A stretch of DNA of 37,355 nucleotides from Actinoallomurus iriomotensis (GCF_030269445.1 NZ_BSTJ01000013.1:1-37355); one strand, 5' to 3'; positions 6,196 through 14,059 are shown, numbered from the stretch's first letter. Numbers and translations are program-made. The notes: a model not told the origin generated them from the sequence alone.

Positions 6196-6819
6196 ATCCG
6201 GCGGCTCGGCGACTCCTTCACCGACCTGACCTCTGCTGACGTGGAGGCGTTGCGCGCGGCGGCCGAGCGGCACTACGGGCTCCTGCACCTCGTACCGGAT
6301 GTCGACTTCACCGCGGTCGTCACCGGCGGCGTTCCCGGGCTCGTCGCCGAGCCGCCCGACGCCCGCCGCGCCTGGGTCCTCCTCCTGCGACTCAGGGCGG
6401 CCGGGCGGCCGCTACCCGCCCGCTGCGCGCTGTTCACCCCGTACGTCGACATCAGCGCCGCCGCCCCGGACGCCCTTCCGGACGCCCCCGCGCCGAGCGC
6501 CACCCGGCAGGGCGCGGCATGGGGCGTCGCCCGCTACCTCGACGGGCATCCCGTGGACGATCCCCTCCTCGATCCGCTCCACGCCGACCTGCGCGGGCTG
6601 CCCCCCATGCTGATCCAGGCGGCGGCCGGTGACGAAGGACTGCCGGACGCCGAACGACTCGCCGAGCACGCACACTCCCACGGCGTCGACGTACGGCTGG
6701 AGATCTATCCGGTGGCCGCGCAGAGCTTCCAGCTCTACTGGTCCTTCCTGCCCGAAGCCGCCGACGCGATCGCCCGGTTCGGCGAGTACGCACGGGGCGT
6801 GTCTCACGCTGCTGGTTGA
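6196..6819 (+). pseudogene. Internally deleted alpha/beta hydrolase (HSL/esterase-like) gene
   Basis: GDSFTDLTSADVEALRAA and VDFTAVVTGGVPGLVAEPPD match the N-terminus of steryl-acetyl-hydrolase/HSL-type esterases. RPLPARCALFTPYVDIS, then LRGLPPMLIQAA, then DVRLEIYPVAAQSF match the second half. At about 6382 (WVLLLRLRAAG) the sequence passes directly from the first core strand to the region after the nucleophile, so roughly 90-100 residues including the HGGG and GDSAG motifs are missing. The C-terminal segment that usually carries the catalytic His (HxF) reads QSF. Both changes argue against activity. The stop codon overlaps the next gene's upstream region by a few bases. Confidence 0.7.
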
Positions 6820-6827
6820 CTGGCCGG

Positions 6828-7763
6828 ATGCGACCCGAGGAGACGGACGCGATCGCCGAGGCGCTCGGTGGCGCGGTGCGGGCGGTGTCCACGCTGGCGG
6901 GGGGCTTCTCCCACGAGACGTGCCTGGTCACCTACGCCGGAGGGCGGGCCGTGGCCCGCCTCGGCGGCCCCGCCCCGGCCGTGGAGGCGGCGGTGATGGA
7001 GATGGCCCGCCGCCACGTGCCCGTTCCGGAGGTGCTGGCCGTCCTTCCCGCGACGGAGCGAACCCGGCCCGCCATGCTCGTCGAGTACGTCCCGGGCACG
7101 CTGCTCGACCGGGTGCTCGCCACGGGCGACGACGGCGCGGGCATGCGCGCCCTCGGCGCGGAGGTCGGACGGGTCGTCGCCGGCATCGCCGCGGTGCGCT
7201 TCGACCGCCGGGGCTTCTTCACCGGTGACCCGCCGGCCGTCGGCCCGGAGCGCCCGTGGTCCGAGCAGCTTCCCGCGTTCGCGGAGAAGTGCATGGGCGC
7301 CACTCCCGGGAGCCGCCTGGACGAGGCCGCGCGGCGATCCTGGGCCGGCCTGTGCGGAGCGCACGCCCCGGCGCTCACCGCCGTCGACGACCACGCGCGG
7401 CTCGTGCACGCCGACGTCAACCCCAAGAACATCCTGGTCGCCCGCGTCGGCGGGGGCTGGCGCGTCGAGGCCGTCCTGGACTGGGAGTTCGCCTACTCCG
7501 GCTGCCCGTACGGCGACGCCGCCAACATGGCGCGCTTCGGCGACGGCTACCCGGCGGCCTTCCTCGACGGGTTCGGTACGGGCTTCGCCGATCACCGGCC
7601 CGCCGGTTCGCCGCTGCACGAGGACTGGGCGTACCTGGGCCGCGTGCTGGACATGTTCGCGCTCAGCGACCTGGTCACCCGCCCTCTCGGTCACCCCGTC
7701 GCCGACCAGGCGGCGGAGCGGATCCGGCGCTGGACCACCGAGGGCGTGCCCCGCTCACTCTGA
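6828..7763 (+). CDS. Aminoglycoside phosphotransferase (APH)-fold kinase
   Basis: The 311-aa protein has the APH/choline-kinase fold. The N-lobe contains LAGGFSHETCLV as the nucleotide loop. The catalytic loop HADVNPKN (194-201) supplies Asp196 and Asn201, and the DWE of VLDWEF (Asp218) binds metal. Such proteins phosphorylate small hydroxyl compounds or antibiotics; the substrate cannot be read from the sequence. The lobe-one lysine is not obvious (AVARLG has Arg at that place), which weakens any activity claim. I take ATG 6828; an in-frame TTG at 6816 is the alternative. It follows the decayed hydrolase directly. Confidence 0.82.
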   Translation: MRPEETDAIAEALGGAVRAVSTLAGGFSHETCLVTYAGGRAVARLGGPAPAVEAAVMEMARRHVPVPEVLAVLPATERTRPAMLVEYVPGTLLDRVLATGDDGAGMRALGAEVGRVVAGIAAVRFDRRGFFTGDPPAVGPERPWSEQLPAFAEKCMGATPGSRLDEAARRSWAGLCGAHAPALTAVDDHARLVHADVNPKNILVARVGGGWRVEAVLDWEFAYSGCPYGDAANMARFGDGYPAAFLDGFGTGFADHRPAGSPLHEDWAYLGRVLDMFALSDLVTRPLGHPVADQAAERIRRWTTEGVPRSL

Positions 7764-7772
7764 ACCGTGGAT

Positions 7773-7797
7773 GGTGCCGCCGCGTCGACGTGGCACC
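7773..7797. terminator. Weak hairpin after the phosphotransferase gene
   Basis: GGTGCC (7773-7778) and GGCACC (7792-7797) can pair around a 13-nt loop shortly after the stop at 7763. There is no U-tract. The rest of 7764-7920 shows nothing beyond the ribosome site of the TetR gene. Confidence 0.25.
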
Positions 7798-7920
7798 CGT
7801 CGGCGCCGGCGTGCGAGGTGGACGGCCGTCACCGGCCCGGACGAACTGTCGTGCGATCGAGCGGTTCCTGAGTCGGGTGGCGGCGGGCGGGTCGCGCCGC
7901 CGGCTTGGGAGGCTGGTGCC

Positions 7921-8538
7921 GTGAACATCTCCGATGGCGCACGTGCCGGTTACCGGCGGTCGGCGGGCTCGCCGCGCGGCGAGGCGAGACGGCGGGAACT
8001 GCTCGACCGGGTCACCGACGACCTGGCGGTGAACGGGCTCGTGGACTTCTCGCTCCGGCGTGCCGCGCGGGCGGCCGGCACCACGCACAAAGTGCTGCTC
8101 TACCACTTCGACGGGGCCGATGACCTGCTCCGGCAGGCCGTCTTCAAGTTGCGCGAGCGCCGCATCGGCAACGCGCTGCCCGCCATCGCCGCGCGGGGCG
8201 GCACGCTGGCGGAGGGGGTGCGCGCCATCTGGCCGATCCTGATGGAGGAGGAGTCGGGGCTGCGGCGGGTGCTCGACCAGGCGATGGGCCTGGCCATGTA
8301 CGACCCCGCACGGTACGCCGACCTGGGGCGGGAGGCCTCCGGGCAGTATCTGCCGCTGCTGCGGTCCCTGTGCCCGGCCGACTGGACCGAGGAGCGCGGG
8401 GCCCAGGTCGCCCAGATGATCCTCGCGACCCTACGCGGCTTCCTGCTCGAACGGCTGATCAGCGGGGACGACTCGGGGGTCACCGCGGGCTTCGAGGCCC
8501 TGGTCCGGACGCTGGAACGCGAGGAGGCCGCCGACTAG
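7921..8538 (+). CDS. TetR/AcrR family transcriptional regulator
   Basis: The 205-aa product has an N-terminal TetR HTH (about 20-70): EARRRELLDRVTDDLAVNG, then FSLRRAARAAGTTHKVLLYHF, in which HKVLLYHFDG is the recognition-helix region. A helical ligand/dimer domain follows. GTG 7921 has GGGAGG at 7906-7911; the frame is open further upstream, but that part overlaps the phosphotransferase gene. It lies 72 bp before the alpha/beta hydrolase gene in the same direction. The perfect palindrome between them (8563-8576) suggests repression of the hydrolase gene. Confidence 0.9.
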   Translation: MNISDGARAGYRRSAGSPRGEARRRELLDRVTDDLAVNGLVDFSLRRAARAAGTTHKVLLYHFDGADDLLRQAVFKLRERRIGNALPAIAARGGTLAEGVRAIWPILMEEESGLRRVLDQAMGLAMYDPARYADLGREASGQYLPLLRSLCPADWTEERGAQVAQMILATLRGFLLERLISGDDSGVTAGFEALVRTLEREEAAD

Positions 8539-8562
8539 CCGTACCCCCGTGCGGGCGTATGC

Positions 8563-8576
8563 GAACCACGTGGTTC
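8563..8576. promoter_or_regulatory. Perfect 14-bp palindrome, likely TetR operator
   Basis: GAACCACGTGGTTC is a perfect dyad 34 bp before ATG 8611 and 24 bp after the TetR stop. Size and symmetry fit a TetR dimer site controlling the downstream hydrolase gene. Confidence 0.65.
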
Positions 8577-8610
8577 ACTTCTTTGGAGGGAAGCGGAAGG
8601 GAGCCACGGC

Positions 8611-9450
8611 ATGAGAGAGATCACGCTGTCCGGCGGCGTCATCGAGTACGAGGACACCGGTGACGGCCCGGTGCTCGTCCTGTTGCACGGCCTGATGATG
8701 GACGCCTCGCTGTGGGACGGACCGGTCGCCGACCTGTCCGCCGACCACCGATGCGTCGTCCCGACGCTGCCTCTGGGCGCGCACCGCCGGGCGATGGACC
8801 CCGGGGCGGACCTGTCGCTCCCGGGCGTGGTGCGGCTGGTGGCGGAGTTCCTCGACCGGCTCGACCTGCGCGACGTCACCCTGGTCGGCAACGACACGGG
8901 CGGCGCGCTCGTCCAGCTCCTCCTCGGTGAGGACCGGCCGCGCGTGGCCCGGGCGGTGCTGGTCTCGTGCGACGCGTTCGACAACTTCCCGCCGGGCCTG
9001 ACCGGCCGTACGCTGGTGCGCTCCGGCCGGCTGCCGCCGTGGCTGTTCGGCCTGTTCATGCAGCAGATGCGGCTCCGTGCCGCGCGGCGCCTGCCGCTGG
9101 CGTTCGGGCACCTGACGAGGCGCGGCGACGCGGCCACCGCCCGGTGGATGCGCCCGGTGCTGACCCGGCCGGACATCCGCCGCGACACCGTACGGGTCCT
9201 GCGCGCCGCCGGGGCGGACCGGGACGTCCTGCTGGCCGCCGCGGAACACCTGTCGAAGTTCGACCGCCCGGCCCTGGTGGTGTGGGCGACCGAGGACCGC
9301 GTGATGCCCCTGGAGCACGGCCGCCGCCTGGCCACCCTCCTGCCGTGGGCCCGCCTGGCCGAGGTCGACGACAGCGACACGCTCATCCCCCTGGACCGGC
9401 CGACGCGACTCGCCGAGCTCATCCGGGCCTTCACCCGCGAGCCCGTCTGA
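8611..9450 (+). CDS. Alpha/beta hydrolase (haloalkane dehalogenase/epoxide hydrolase-like)
   Basis: The 279-aa protein has the alpha/beta-hydrolase core: LLHGLMMDASLW (oxyanion His26-Gly27), nucleophile elbow VGNDTGGALVQLL with Asp95, and PALVVWATEDRVMP with the late-strand acidic residue. An Asp nucleophile is typical of epoxide hydrolases and dehalogenases rather than esterases. Where the catalytic His would be expected, the sequence reads EVDDSDTLIPLDRP with no His, which I recall from a subgroup of annotated hydrolases. The reaction is therefore uncertain. The ribosome site GGAAGGGA (8595-8602) fits ATG 8611. It is probably controlled by the upstream TetR protein. A strong terminator follows. 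Confidence 0.85.
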   Translation: MREITLSGGVIEYEDTGDGPVLVLLHGLMMDASLWDGPVADLSADHRCVVPTLPLGAHRRAMDPGADLSLPGVVRLVAEFLDRLDLRDVTLVGNDTGGALVQLLLGEDRPRVARAVLVSCDAFDNFPPGLTGRTLVRSGRLPPWLFGLFMQQMRLRAARRLPLAFGHLTRRGDAATARWMRPVLTRPDIRRDTVRVLRAAGADRDVLLAAAEHLSKFDRPALVVWATEDRVMPLEHGRRLATLLPWARLAEVDDSDTLIPLDRPTRLAELIRAFTREPV

Positions 9451-9467
9451 GACGTCGGTAAAAGGTT

Positions 9468-9501
9468 CAGGGCCGTCAGACCTGGCGGTCTGACGGCCCT
9501 G
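9468..9501. terminator. Bidirectional 15-bp hairpin terminator
   Basis: CAGGGCCGTCAGACC (9468-9482) pairs perfectly with 9487-9501 around the loop TGGC. It lies between the convergent hydrolase and DrrB-like genes, and is preceded by AAAA on the plus strand. Confidence 0.85.
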
Positions 9502-9517
9502 TCCGGCCGGTTCACGG

Positions 9518-10291
9518 TCAGGCCTTGTTGAAGGTGCTTTTGGCCCAGAGGTAGGAGAGCGCGGCGATGCCGACGCACCAGGCGGTGGCGATGGCGCCGC
9601 TGTTGCCGATCGGAGTGCCGAGGAGCAGGCCACGGACGGTTTCCATGATCGGGGTGAAGGGCTGGTAGTCGGCGAACCAGCGGAGGACGGTGGGCATGGA
9701 GTCGGTGGGGACGAAGCCGCTGCCGAGGAAGGGCAGCAGGACCAGGGGCATCGGGGCGTTGCTGGCGGCCTCGGGAGAGGAGGACTTCAGGCCGAGGGCG
9801 ACCGACAGCCAGGTGATGGCCACGATGAACAGGGCGAGCAGTCCGACGGCGGCCAGCCATTCGACGACCGTGGCGTTCGGGCGGAAGCCGATGGCCAGGG
9901 CGATGCCGATGAGGACCGCCATGCCGAGGAGCTGTTGGATGACGCTGCCGACGACGTGCCCGGTGAGGACCGATGCCCGGGAGATCCGCATCGTGCGGAA
10001 GCGGGCGATGATGCCTTCGGTCATGTCGGTGGCGACCATGACGGCGGTCCCGGTGGCGGCGGTGGCGGCCGCCATGAGGAGGATGCCGGGGACGACGTAG
10101 TTGACGTAGGTGTCGCGGCCGCCGCCGATGCCGGTGCCGAGGGTGCCGCCGAAGATGTAGACGAACAGCAGCAGCAGGATGACGGGCGTCACGATCAGCT
10201 GCACGGTCATGGACGGGTAGCGCACCAGGCGCTTGAGCTGCCGCCGGACCATGGTCGAGGAGTCGCGCATGGCGAGGGTGAGGGTGTTCAT
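9518..10291 (-). CDS. ABC-2 type multidrug permease, DrrB-like
   Basis: The 257-aa membrane protein has about six helices (first near 30-50, last near 235-253) and the DrrB/ABC-2 pattern: an N-terminal amphipathic stretch (STMVRRQLKRLVRYPSMT), VNYVVPGILLMAAATAATGTA, EGIIARFRTMRISRASVLTG and FLGSGFVPTDSMP. It would form the channel for the DrrA-like ATPase. The start overlaps the drrA-like stop by 4 nt (ATGA), with AAGGAGG ahead of it, so translation is coupled. The substrate is unknown; relatives export daunorubicin-type drugs or lipids. Confidence 0.92.
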   Translation of the reverse strand: MNTLTLAMRDSSTMVRRQLKRLVRYPSMTVQLIVTPVILLLLFVYIFGGTLGTGIGGGRDTYVNYVVPGILLMAAATAATGTAVMVATDMTEGIIARFRTMRISRASVLTGHVVGSVIQQLLGMAVLIGIALAIGFRPNATVVEWLAAVGLLALFIVAITWLSVALGLKSSSPEAASNAPMPLVLLPFLGSGFVPTDSMPTVLRWFADYQPFTPIMETVRGLLLGTPIGNSGAIATAWCVGIAALSYLWAKSTFNKA

Positions 10292-11226
10292 CGGGTGGCC
10301 TCCTTCTTCTGGCCGGTGAGGGTGAGGAAGACGTCGTCGAGGTCGGGGGTGTGGACGCTCATCTCGTCGATCTCGACCGAGTGTTCGTCCAGGAGGGCGA
10401 GCAGTTCGCGGATCGCGCGGACGCTGCCGTCACTGGGCACCTGCAGGGTGAGGGCCTCCGGGTCGGCGACTCCGGCGCCGACGACCTGGCGGGCCGCGTC
10501 GAGCCGGTGCGTGCCGGCGAATCTGAGCTGGATGTGGCCGCCGGGGATGAGCCGCTTGAGCTCATCGGCGGTGCCTTCGGCGATCAGCCGTCCGTGGTCG
10601 AGGAGGACGATCCGGTCGGCGAGCTCGTCGGCCTCTTCCAGGTACTGCGTGGTGAGGAAGATGGTGACGCCGTTCGCGACGAGCTCGCGCACGATCTGCC
10701 ACATGGAGCGGCGGCTGCGCGGGTCGAGGCCGGTGGTGGGCTCGTCCAGGAAGATGAGGCGGGGGTCGCCGACCAGGGTCATCGCCAGGTCGAGCCGGCG
10801 CTGCATGCCGCCGGAGTAGGTCGCGGCCGGTTTGCGCGCCGCGTCGACCAGGTCGAAGCGGTCGAGCAGCTCGGCGGCCTTGCGCTTGCCGTCCCGGCGG
10901 GACAGGTGCTTGAGGTCGGCCATGAGGAGCAGGTTCTCCTCGCCGGTGAGCAGCTTGTCGACGGCCGAGTACTGGCCGGTGACGCCGATCGCGCCGCGCA
11001 CGTCGTCCGGCCTGCGGGCCAGGTCATGGCCCGCGACCTGGACGGTGCCGCCGTCGGCGGGGATCAGGGTGGACAGGATCTGGACGGTGGTGGTCTTGCC
11101 CGCCCCGTTCGGGCCGAGCAGGGAGAAGATCGTTCCTTCGGGGACGGCCAGGTCGACGCCGTCGAGCACGACCTTGTCGCCGTAGGACTTGCGCAGCCCG
11201 TTCGCCGCGATGGCCAGGTTCGTCAT
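10288..11226 (-). CDS. ABC transporter ATP-binding protein, DrrA-like
   Basis: The 312-aa ATPase has Walker A GPNGAGKTTT (38-47), a Q-loop in GVTGQYSAVD, signature YSGGMQRRLDLA, Walker B LIFLDEPTTGLDP, and the switch region TTQYLEEADELAD. The DrrA-type C-terminal extension carries the HTPDLDDVFLTLTG motif near its end. It powers the adjacent DrrB-like permease at the membrane. ATG 11226 has a GAGGA ribosome site, and the gene follows the DUF4097 gene by 12 bp in one operon. Confidence 0.94.
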   Translation of the reverse strand: MTNLAIAANGLRKSYGDKVVLDGVDLAVPEGTIFSLLGPNGAGKTTTVQILSTLIPADGGTVQVAGHDLARRPDDVRGAIGVTGQYSAVDKLLTGEENLLLMADLKHLSRRDGKRKAAELLDRFDLVDAARKPAATYSGGMQRRLDLAMTLVGDPRLIFLDEPTTGLDPRSRRSMWQIVRELVANGVTIFLTTQYLEEADELADRIVLLDHGRLIAEGTADELKRLIPGGHIQLRFAGTHRLDAARQVVGAGVADPEALTLQVPSDGSVRAIRELLALLDEHSVEIDEMSVHTPDLDDVFLTLTGQKKEATR

Positions 11227-11238
11227 GGTGTTCGGTCC

Positions 11239-11901
11239 TCAGAGGCCGCGGGCGGTGATGTCGCCCTGGGTGGTGGTGGCGTGGATGTCGAGTCCGGCGG
11301 TGCCGTCGTTCTTGAGGGTGTTGGTGACGCGGCCGTGGCTGGTGCCGGCGTCGAGGGCGGCGGAGACGCCGGCCGCGGCGCCGATGGTGATGTCGCCGGA
11401 CTGGGTCTGGAGGGTGACCTTGCCGCCGGTGGCCTCGGTGATGGTGATGTCGCCGCGTGCGGTGGTGATCTGCGCGGAGCCGCCGAGGCGGCCGACCTGG
11501 ATGTCGCCGTCGGTGGCGGTGAGGTGGAGGTTCGCGGTCTCGTCGAGCTTGATCTGGCGGTAGGCGCCTTCGAAGGTGACGTCGCCGAGGCGGCCGACGG
11601 TGCGCAGTTCGGTGCTGGCGGCGGTGGCCTGGACGTGGGAGCCGGCGGGCAGCTTGACCGTCACCTCGATGGATCCGGACGGGCCGAGGTACTGGTTCTT
11701 GGCCGGGACCTGAATCCGCAGGACGCCGTCGGCGTACTCGGCCGTGGTCTGCTCCGCGGCTTTGACGTCGCGGCTCTTGGCGGGGTTGGCGGGCAGGACC
11801 TCGACGGTGGTGTCGGCCCGGTCGGCGGCGATCAGCTGGACCCGTCCGGCGGGGATGTTCAGGACGGCGGTGATCGGGTGGGGGGTGTCGAACTTCTGCA
11901 T
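11239..11901 (-). CDS. DUF4097 family beta-strand repeat protein
   Basis: The 220-aa product consists of short repeating beta-strand units such as GDVTFEGAYRQIKL, GDIQVGRLGGSAQITTA, GDITITEATGGKVTLQTQ and GDITIGAAAG, the beta-helix-like pattern of DUF4097/DUF4098 proteins. No signal peptide or membrane helix is visible, so it is likely cytoplasmic. The function of the family is unknown. ATG 11899-11901 with GAGGA upstream is preferred to the in-frame start at 11940, which would lie inside the promoter. It is the first gene of the operon with the DrrA/DrrB-like transporter. Confidence 0.88.
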   Translation of the reverse strand: MQKFDTPHPITAVLNIPAGRVQLIAADRADTTVEVLPANPAKSRDVKAAEQTTAEYADGVLRIQVPAKNQYLGPSGSIEVTVKLPAGSHVQATAASTELRTVGRLGDVTFEGAYRQIKLDETANLHLTATDGDIQVGRLGGSAQITTARGDITITEATGGKVTLQTQSGDITIGAAAGVSAALDAGTSHGRVTNTLKNDGTAGLDIHATTTQGDITARGL

Positions 11902-11940
11902 CGTGTGTTCCTCGGTGCCGTGTTGTTTCTGACATCGCAA

Positions 11941-11969
11941 ACGCTACGTTGCTTTCTAAATCTCCACAA
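11941..11969 (-). promoter_or_regulatory. Promoter of the DUF4097-drrAB operon
   Basis: On the minus strand TTGTGG (11969-11964) and TAGCGT (11946-11941) are separated by exactly 17 bp, giving a start near 11934 and a ~33-nt leader. The -10 box is embedded in an interrupted inverted repeat (GCAAACG-CTA-CGTTGC, 11937-11952), a possible repressor site. Confidence 0.55.
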
Positions 11970-12018
11970 CTAGATCTTTGCGTAGAAACAACAAACATGC
12001 AGGTCAGAGCTTAATAAT

Positions 12019-12094
12019 CATTGCAACCGACTCTCGTTTAACGCAATGGCGGGACGGCCGTCCGTTGCAATGCATTGAAGGCGAACGCTATGGT
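12019..12094 (+). promoter_or_regulatory. Promoter and operator cluster of the GbsR/MarR-type regulator
   Basis: TTGCAA (12065-12070) and TATGGT (12089-12094) form a -35/-10 pair with 18-bp spacing, giving a start near 12101. The palindrome CAATGCATTG (12068-12077) overlaps the -35 box. The same CATTGC/GCAATG half-site recurs at 12019-12024 and 12043-12048. The whole 11941-12090 region is markedly AT-richer than its surroundings. Repeated half-sites at both divergent promoters suggest that the downstream regulator controls itself and the DUF4097-drrAB operon. Confidence 0.5.
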
Positions 12095-12156
12095 GGAGGC
12101 GTCAGGGAACACCGAGCAGCGCCATGGAGCACCCGTGGGGCATGAAGGGGGTCGTG

Positions 12157-12939
12157 ATGCCGGGAGGCAGGCTCACCCAGCAGGAGCGCCAGCAGATCGC
12201 GGCAGGGCTGGCCGACGGCTTGGCCTACGCCGAGATCGCCCGCCGGCTCGACCGTCCGACCTCGACGATCACACGTGAGGTGTCGCGGAACGGCGGCCCC
12301 GCCGGCTACCGCCCCGACCTGGCCCAGCGCGCCACCCAGCAGCGCACCCACCGGCGCCGGCAGGCCGCGCCCCGGGGGACGCGGGCGGCCGCACAGCCTT
12401 ACGGGCGCGACCCCGAGGCCGTGCGCGACTACGAGGAGACCCTCACCACCGTCTCCATGGCCGGGGGCCTGCCCAAGATGATGGCCCGGGTGCTGAGCTG
12501 TCTCTACACCACCGACACCGGGAGCCTCACGGCCTCCGAGCTCGCCCAGCGCCTCCAGGTCAGCCCGGCGTCCGTCTCCAAGGCGATCGCGTTCCTGGAG
12601 AGCCAGAACCTCGTCCGCCGGGAACGCGACGAACGCCGCCGCGAGCGCTACGTCGTCGACGACGACCTCTGGTACCAGGCGATGATCCGCAGCGCCCGCT
12701 CCAACGACGAGTTCATCGAGGCCGCACGGCAGGGCGTCGCCATCCTCGGCGCCGGTACTCCGGCCGCCACCCGCCTGGAGAACGCCGCCCGCTTCCTCGC
12801 CTTCGTCAGCGAAGCGCTCATCCGCGCCGCCGACCAGGGACGCGAGGTCCTTTACACCAAAACCGAAACGACCCCGGACGGCAGCGCCGAGCCGAGTTCG
12901 GACCACGGACCCGCGGCCGTCCCGACGCCCACAGCCTGA
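12157..12939 (+). CDS. GbsR/MarR-type transcriptional regulator with extra N-terminal HTH
   Basis: The 260-aa product has two DNA-binding parts. Residues 4-45 read LTQQERQQIAAGLADG, then AEIARRLDRPTSTITREVSRNGG, the IS30-like Helix_turn_helix_38 type. From about 90 there is a MarR/GbsR winged helix: MARVLSCLYTTD, SLTASELAQRLQVSPASVSKAIAFLESQNLVRRERDE, followed by the wing RRRERYVVDDD. It is divergent from the DUF4097-drrAB operon and probably its repressor. I choose ATG 12157 because of AAGGGGG at 12145-12151; ATG 12124 and 12142 are in-frame alternatives without a clear ribosome site. The C-terminal ~25 residues are low-complexity. Confidence 0.88.
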   Translation: MPGGRLTQQERQQIAAGLADGLAYAEIARRLDRPTSTITREVSRNGGPAGYRPDLAQRATQQRTHRRRQAAPRGTRAAAQPYGRDPEAVRDYEETLTTVSMAGGLPKMMARVLSCLYTTDTGSLTASELAQRLQVSPASVSKAIAFLESQNLVRRERDERRRERYVVDDDLWYQAMIRSARSNDEFIEAARQGVAILGAGTPAATRLENAARFLAFVSEALIRAADQGREVLYTKTETTPDGSAEPSSDHGPAAVPTPTA

Positions 12940-12961
12940 GACGCAGCCGGCCGCGCTCCGG

Positions 12962-13960
12962 TCACCGGGCGCGGATCCGCTGGAGGACGCGCCGCTCCTT
13001 GTCGGGGTCGAGCCCGATCCCGGGGGCGTCCGGACGAGGGGCGGGATCTCCCTCGGCCTGGAGCCAGGCCCACGTGTCGGCGACCGTCTCCGGCATCGGC
13101 CGGAAGGTGAGCCCGCTGGCCACGGCGGCGGACACGTCCGAGTCGTGCATGCCGTCGTACTCACTGTTCAGCGGCAGCCAGATCGGCAGCTCGGTCCAGG
13201 GGCTGATGCCCGCCTCCTCGATCAGGCCGGGGGAGACCCAGACCAGTTCGGCGTCCGCGCCGGTCACCCGTACGGAGGTCTCGAGCAGTTCGCGCATCGT
13301 GCAGTACCCGGACGGGCTGACGGTGTTGAATGCGCCGCCGATCCCGCGGTCCGCGGCCGACAGCATCCAGCGGGCCAGGTCGCGCGCGTCGACGTACTGG
13401 AGGGGGCGGTCGGGCTCGGGCGCCAGGACGGGCCCGCCGCGCTCGATCCGGCGCAGCCACCACGGCATGCGGCCGATGACCTCGTACGGGCCGAGGATGA
13501 GACCGGCGCGGGCGAGCAGCGCACGGTCACCGAACGCCTCCAGGGCGGCGAGTTCGCCGCCGCGCTTCGCGGCGGCGTAGTCCTCGTCGTCCTCCGCGCC
13601 GGGGTCGCCGTCGACCACCGGGGCGTTCTCGTCGGCGCCCGGCGGGATCGGCCACCGGTGGACCGACCGGCTGGACACGTACCCGTAGTGACCGGTACGG
13701 CCGGCGAGCAGCTCGCAGGAGTCGCGCACCACGCGCGGCGGTCCGCTCCAGGTGTCGACCACCGCGTCCCACTCCCGGTCCGCGACCGCCCGGCGCAGGG
13801 CGTCGGGGTCGGTACGGTCGGCGACGAGGGCCTCCACCCCGGCTGCGGGTGCCCGGCTCAGTCCCCGGTTGACGGTGGTGACCTCGTCGCCCCGTGCCAG
13901 CGCCGTCTCGACGACGGCTCGGCCGACATGGTGCGTTCCTCCCAGTACGAGCAGTCTCAT
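12962..13960 (-). CDS. NAD-dependent epimerase/dehydratase family protein
   Basis: The 332-aa protein starts with a Rossmann nucleotide-binding motif, MRLLVLGGTHHVGRA. The second strand ends in TTVNRG, and the YxxxK dyad appears in DYAAAKRGGE. GPYEVIGRMPWWLRRIERGG and PLQYVDARDLARWML are typical of atypical SDRs annotated as reductases or epimerases. The substrate is not evident. ATG 13958-13960 is preferred since the upstream in-frame extension lacks family character. No strong ribosome site is seen. It converges with the GbsR/MarR-type gene (22-bp gap), and an interrupted dyad TTTCAC...GTGAAA (14001-14030) lies before its start. Confidence 0.85.
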   Translation of the reverse strand: MRLLVLGGTHHVGRAVVETALARGDEVTTVNRGLSRAPAAGVEALVADRTDPDALRRAVADREWDAVVDTWSGPPRVVRDSCELLAGRTGHYGYVSSRSVHRWPIPPGADENAPVVDGDPGAEDDEDYAAAKRGGELAALEAFGDRALLARAGLILGPYEVIGRMPWWLRRIERGGPVLAPEPDRPLQYVDARDLARWMLSAADRGIGGAFNTVSPSGYCTMRELLETSVRVTGADAELVWVSPGLIEEAGISPWTELPIWLPLNSEYDGMHDSDVSAAVASGLTFRPMPETVADTWAWLQAEGDPAPRPDAPGIGLDPDKERRVLQRIRAR

Positions 13961-14059
13961 ACGGCCATCGTGGCGGTCGGGGCGAACGGGCGACACGTCG
14001 TTTCACCGGAGGCTTAGCGGCGGCGTGAAAACCCGTCGCCGGAGCGGCCCGGCCGCGAG

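Noticed and set aside
5896-6819. A LysR-hydrolase fusion protein of 307 aa
   Set aside because: Its first ~32 residues are antisense to the DHFR-like remnant, no ribosome site precedes it, the hydrolase lacks its nucleophile motif and the usual His, so it is a chance fusion of remnants.
10351-11973. 540-aa plus-strand frame opposite the drrA-like and DUF4097 genes
   Set aside because: It is rich in Gly/Val/Asp/Gln in the repeating manner of reverse-frame shadows, has no family motif, and both genes below it are unambiguous.
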